Shown one piece after another: positions 59,409-64,000 of a stretch of 64,000 nt of DNA (positions are counted from its first letter, which is position 1; each line of letters starts with the position of its first letter). The stretch is from Episyrphus balteatus (taxonomy: Eukaryota; Arthropoda; Insecta; Diptera; Syrphidae), in assembly GCF_945859705.1 (NCBI RefSeq), contig NC_079138.1, positions 7,642,874-7,706,873 on the forward strand, written 5' to 3'. The notes beneath the pieces were generated by a model. It was not told the DNA's origin and did not search any database. It was given only the letters and a program-made list of their open reading frames with translations. Made by a program: the position numbers and the translations under genes.

Positions 59409-59541
59409 CGGCTATATAGTAAATTGGCGTTAAGAATACTCCTCTATCAGCTGCTATGTATCCGATTAGGTTTTCTTGCGCAGCAATTTGTTGTTGTTGC
59501 TGCTTCTGATACAGATTGTTGAATTCGGACAACTTTTCAGT
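59409..59541 (-). CDS. Candidate upstream coding exon, possibly eIF4G
   Basis: 133 bp between a TGTTTTTTTAG acceptor and a GTAAGTAT donor, open in only one frame. It reads TEKLSEFNNLYQKQQQQQ, IAAQENLIGYIAADRGVF and LTPIYYIA plus one base. It starts in phase 0 and ends in phase 1. eIF4G exon 2 (38615) needs exactly one leading base, giving the junction IYYIA-G-SDGYVAASS. There is no Met, so further exons must lie upstream (beyond 59541, perhaps outside the window). It could instead belong to another - strand gene whose next exon I did not find. Confidence 0.5.
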
Positions 59542-61004
59542 CTAAAAAAACAGCTAAACAATGATGTTTTGTTTGTTTTTTTATTAGTGTTGTAGGAGTT
59601 TTTTTTTGTACAGTGCTCAGACTTTATAAGTTTGACTGAAAGAGTTTTTTTTTATTGAAGTCAATACCACACTAGATCTGTATTGCTTTACTTATTAAAT
59701 TCTGTTTGGAAGAATCAAATAAAAAATATCAAATTAGTATTATTTCCAAGTTTATTCTAAATGTTTGAATGTACCTTTTATAAGTACTGCGTTTTGTATG
59801 TTTGATTAGTACTGAATTATTGTTTTAACTTTTTTTTCGTTGGTTTTTCTATTTAAATCTGAAAAAAAAGAAAAGGGTATAGTAGAATTAAACCTTGTTA
59901 TGAAAAATGTTTGTTGTAAAAAAGGATAAATCTTATAAAACTACATCACATTGCTCTTATTTATCGATCTCTTTTTACATGATTTTCTTTTTCGATACCC
60001 ATAGATTTTATTCAAACAATAGAAACAAAAATGCTAGCACCCTTTATAAAAAAAAATTGTGAAATTGATTTAAAATTATTACACCGCAAGATCTTATAGA
60101 AGCACTTAAGTCTACTAGTTATCCTCCAATATTAAACCTTATAAAACGAATGTCAAACTCAAAGAAATTGTAAAAAAAAAAATGCAGAATATTGGTCAAC
60201 AACAAAGACGGGCTAAAGCAAAAATGTTTTATTGTACAATATGATATAGTGTTAATGACAAAATTAGTGGAGAAATATGATCGCGTATATTAAGTGATTC
60301 AAAGTGGTAGAGTGAAATGCTTGAAATCCGAGTTTAAATTCAGTAAATTTATTTATCTTCCAGTGGAGATTTGTGCCTCCTTCAGTTGCATTTATTCCAT
60401 ACATCCAGGAACAATTTTTATTTATTTTTTTATGTTTTTGTTTATTTAAAATGTTGTATGGGTCTAAATTTATTTATTTATTCAAATTTGGGATTCACAG
60501 TTTTTTGTTAGAATCACATTCCACTTAAAAAAATTCTCCATCAGCTCGTCTGCACATTTTGATTTGTATATTCCAGCAAATGTAAGCAAAAGTTTTACTG
60601 TTTTGTTTATGATATATTAAAAAACAATGAATTGAATAAATAAGATTATTTAACAAAAAGATATTGTCGTTTTTTTTTCATATACATATGTCGTCTGTTT
60701 TCGACCTATAAGGTATTTTTATTATATAAAAATTAAAAAAAAAAAAATAAAAATGCATTTTGCAGACCAGTATAATTACATATATTAAAAATATTGAAAA
60801 CCATTAGTCCGGTCAATTCCATTATGTTCTTTGAACAACAACAACAACAACAACATCTTGAAGGTGCTACCACCAAGTGTTTATGGCTAGAGTTACAGTA
60901 CTGTTTCACGGATGCCAATCCGATCATCAAACTCCTTTATTCCATTTGTATGTGGTGCTTAGTCTAGTAATTTTGCATTTAATCTGAAAAACTTTTTCCG
61001 TGAC
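59542..61004. other. AT-rich non-coding stretch
   Basis: No further exon was recognised. (CAA)n at 60835-60855 is a short microsatellite. The - strand has a TTTTTTTCAG-type acceptor near 59853 but no long frame follows it. Confidence 0.4.
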
Positions 61005-61005
61005 A

Positions 61006-61073
61006 CTTAAATATTGAACCTAGACTAAGCGAGTTTAGAGGCTGGTACACTTCGCACTGCGCCACCTCACCCA
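61006..61073 (-). mobile_element. Degenerate tRNA-like SINE head
   Basis: The - strand reads GGTGAGGTGGCGCAGTGCGA, and about 40 bp later TAGGTTCAATATT (B-box-like). Weak and without a defined body. Confidence 0.35.
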
Positions 61074-61598
61074 ATTGAAGGCTTTTTAGCTTATCAATAC
61101 CTATGTAATGTGAATAGACTTGGCATTTTTACTAGCTGCTTCAAGTATGATTATTGTTATTCGGCTCTTTCAGGTTTTTCTCCATACTCTTAGGCATATC
61201 AATAATTTGTTGCATACACGAGAGGTCAATTTAGACTTTCGAGGATGATATATGTATATATGTATAAGTATATTCACGGTAGTATTTAACGAATTGTAAT
61301 TAATAAATCTTCACTATCCCATGTTTTGTTTTACTCAAGTGAAAAAGAAACCACCTTTGTCTAACACTTTTTTGTCTTGATTACTCAAACTCTACCAATA
61401 GTTAATGTATTGTTATCATTAAAACGTTTGTTTTAAAGAAATTATATGTTTAATTCATTCAAAATTTGGCTTTTAAATAAAATTTCGAACGGTAAGTTTT
61501 AAGAATGGAATAAGTCCAACGTTTTTAAACCGTTATACCTGTCTACCAGAAAATGATAGAAATATATATTTTCTGTCTCATTCGACTCAAATCCACAT

Positions 61599-62377
61599 TA
61601 GTTCGGTCAATGAGGAGTCAAATGGACGGGATCTGAAAAAAGTTGTGAAGTCAGTTGAATATTAGAAATATAATTTATCTTTCTTTCTCTAGTACATCAT
61701 TTTTCTCTAGGAGTTATACTTTCAGAATAAGAGAACCGCAAAATATGTCACTTTGAGTAATTTCCCACATAGCTCTAAGGGTTGTTTTAAATATTTGAAA
61801 TATAAAAAAACGCACAATTTGCGGTACTGTAACTCTGAAATTATAACTCTTAGAGAAAAATGATGTACTAGAGAAAGAAAGATACACTGTGTTACAAAAT
61901 AAAAATCATGTCAATTACTTTGAAAACGACCTAGCAGAGGTGGTAGGTATTACTGAGTACATCATATTTCGGTACTTGAAATTTTTCGTAGACCCGCAAA
62001 ATTTCAAGTTATCGTCAAAAAACCGTTTTTCAATGTTTTCAGATTTCAACGATTTTTTACTCAGCCATTTTTCGGTCAGTTTCAGATTTTTTTAAGTTCT
62101 TAACAGAGGAGTACTTGTTCTTTTTGAAAATATTTTTTTATTATGCTCAAACACTAAATTGGGTGTAGATTTTATGAGCTGAATCTCAAAGTACAACATT
62201 TTTTCTCCGTTTTAAGCTTCATTCAGTTTTATTGTTCTATGTCAATGGCGGACGCCCCACAAAACCAAACAATACGTAAACTCAAATTTGTACTGAGGAT
62301 AAACTACTCTTCAATACTGCATTTACACTTAGCTGACGTCACAACTTTTGCCGGATTTTTTCACATTGACTGAACTA
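61599..62377. mobile_element. TIR element nested in the dispersed repeat
   Basis: TAGTTCGGTCAATG at the left and CATTGACTGAACTA at the right. CAT stands on both sides (host ACAT...CATAATC against ACATAATC in sister copies), so the target duplication is 3 bp (CAT), perhaps 4. Internal words AGTCAAATG, AAAAAAGTTGTGA and GCAGTATTGAAGAG are shared with a relic at 23200-23290. Confidence 0.8.
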
Positions 62378-62422
62378 CATAATCTTTCTTTTATCTGAAG
62401 GTCAAACATCTGAAAACAGTAA

Positions 62423-62605
62423 TACTATGTTTCCACCTACCCTAAATCCGAGATTTAGTTAAGTAGATTTAGGATAAATCTCGAGATTTATTCTAACTCG
62501 GATTGAAAGTAGGTCATCATTTTGGATTTAGAGTATGTGAACCCAAATCCGTGATTTAGAGAAGTAGATAAAGAATAAATCTCGGATTTAGGGTAAAACG
62601 TAGTA
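62423..62605. mobile_element. 183-bp Harbinger-type MITE, TAA target duplication
   Basis: TACTATGTTTCCACCTACCC at the left and GGGTAAAACGTAGTA at the right, with repeated AAATCCGAGATTTA words inside. TAA lies on both sides. Sister copies at 3520 and 45565 read CAGTAAAA without interruption, giving the empty site. Confidence 0.92.
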
Positions 62606-62690
62606 TAAAATATAGAAGCTAATCAGTTTTTTACGTTTTCCCAACAATTTTGCAAAATGGACTTATTCCGTTCTTAAAACCTACGTTTCA

Positions 62691-64000
62691 ATTCTTAAAA
62701 CCTACGTTTCAATGTGGACTTTTTTGAGATTTTGAGATATAACTATTCAAGGTGTTGAAGTTGAATTGTAACCTGCAAGCCTATTCTAAATAAATACTCC
62801 CGGGGAAATGTTTTCGGCAGAAGGGATCCCAACTGACATTTCAATTTCGTAAGGGAAAAGCAAAACAGAAACGAATTTTTGCGATTGAAAAATCCCACCC
62901 GAAATTATTTCCCCGGCAATTTGTGTAAAGAATGGGTCTGAATTCTAGGTGGTTTAAACAAACTATATATTTCATACATTGTTGAAAAGGTCTAAATGTC
63001 TTCTATTCAACACTGGAACATTGTAGAAATATAAAATGGGTACACATTAGACGAAGATAGAATTTTTACAATGCCCTTTAATCCAGATTTTGGGGGTGTT
63101 ACTGAGTGTTTAAATAACTTTTCCTAATCAGTGCAACTAGCTCTACAAAACGTGATAGGTCTTCTTTGTTTTTGTAACACAATATAATTTTAACAAAAAA
63201 AAAAAAAAATAAAATTATTACAAATATCAAACTATACAATTAATTTTGGTATCTAACAAAATATATAATTATGTTTAAAGCTGTTGGTTTTTTCTGACTT
63301 GTGTTCATTTGGTAAGGTGTTGAAAATTTGCAAGTCTTTGTAGAATAAAAAATTTTGCTCACTATGGCTATTTTTCATAAAATATTGGATTTGATATTTT
63401 TTCTGTCGAAGAAATTGATTCAGTTGGCTTTTGGCATGAAATTATATGAACCTGTTATATCTCGCTAAAAAAAATGCCGAATGTGGCAATGTAGTAACAT
63501 TTTGAATCGGATATCATTGTTCATATTCTCAATTCCAAGACAATAACTGGAGCGAACGATTTGGCATAGAGTATGAAATGTTGAGAATGAGAAGGGGTTA
63601 AGTGAAATATTTCGCGTTTTGAGTCGTCGTCGTCGTTTAAAGTTTTTGTTTTATGGCTTTTTGTATGAAAATGAGAGATTTAGATTAAGAAATATGATCT
63701 AAGGCTAACTTCTAAACTATGGACACTAAATGAATGGCAATAACACCAAAATTTAAGTTATCTCGCTGGAAAAAAATAAAAAAAAAATCGAAAATGTCAC
63801 TTAACCCCTTTTTATTCTAAACGTTTCATACTCTATGCCAAATCGTTCGACTTGCAAATCACAAAAGCCACCACAATTTAAACCACATGGCTGTTACAAC
63901 AATTGACGACTTGTGCAAGGACCACGAGCAATCAAGTGTTAATAAAAAAAAAAATAACCTCCATACGTCCAACTTCCTTTCAGACAGGTGTCCGGTACAT
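62691..64000. other. Non-coding end of window
   Basis: No gene seen. ATTTGGCATAGAGTATGAAA near 63568 is mirrored by TTTCATACTCTATGCCAAAT near 63827, with TTAACCCCTTTTT/GAAGGGGTTAAG also inverted. This suggests a further inverted-repeat element at about 63550-63850. Confidence 0.5.

Larger units (their letters stand above)
61320..62690. repeat. Dispersed repeat copy split by two insertions
   Basis: Text of the 45275-45650 family runs from about 61320 to 61598, resumes at 62378-62422 and resumes again at 62606-62690. The interruptions are the elements at 61599-62377 and 62423-62605. A short tandem duplication (TTCTTAAAACCTACGTTTCA twice) ends the copy. Confidence 0.85.

Overview
The window looks like nuclear DNA of a fly (Diptera) or a close insect relative. 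It is very AT-rich, has short AT-rich spliceosomal introns with GTAAGT-type donors, Gln/Asn/Ser-rich disordered protein regions of fly type, and dense insect-type mobile elements. There are no operons, ribosome binding sites or CRISPR arrays.

Two protein-coding genes are well supported. (1) On the + strand at 8511-10120 are the last two exons of a DENND6 (FAM116) gene, a DENN-domain Rab exchange factor; its earlier exons were not found. (2) On the - strand at 39429-17030 is a complete translation initiation factor eIF4G gene, reconstructed here as 16 coding exons that keep one reading frame (6,933 nt, 2,310 residues). It has a poly-Gln N-terminus, the eIF4E-binding YxxxxL motif, and MIF4G, MA3 and W2 domains. 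The two genes converge, with their stop codons about 6.9 kb apart. An additional - strand exon at 59541-59409 has a phase that would splice in frame into eIF4G exon 2, which suggests a distant alternative 5' end and a locus spanning more than 42 kb.

The rest is introns and intergenic DNA filled with mobile-element debris. It includes fragments of several non-LTR retrotransposons (8.4, 29.2, 50.9, 51.2 and 54.1 kb), tRNA-derived SINEs (4.2, 11.4, 57.1 and perhaps 61.0 kb) and many terminal-inverted-repeat (TIR) elements or MITEs with recognisable target duplications: TA for Tc1/mariner/pogo types, TAA/TTA for Harbinger types, 8 bp for hAT. A Tc1-like fold-back element at 57588-59201 carries two opposed copies of the transposase N-terminal coding region.

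Region by region: 1-8.4 kb, dispersed repeats, a tandem array, a fold-back MITE, a SINE and a 1.9-kb composite TIR element; 8.4-10.2 kb, DENND6; 10.2-17 kb, repeats and the AT-rich eIF4G 3' flank; 17-22.3 kb, 3' half of eIF4G; 22.3-34.4 kb, a 12-kb eIF4G intron with five or more TIR elements and a 663-bp ATT/AAT microsatellite; 34.4-39.4 kb, 5' half of eIF4G; 39.4-59.4 kb, MITEs, palindromes, LINE fragments and the Tc1 fold-back; 59.4 kb, the candidate upstream exon; 60-64 kb, nested MITE insertions whose empty sites can be inferred from sister copies in the same window.

All alignments and boundaries were made by eye. Family names for transposons are inferred from TIR and target-duplication type unless coding remnants are stated.
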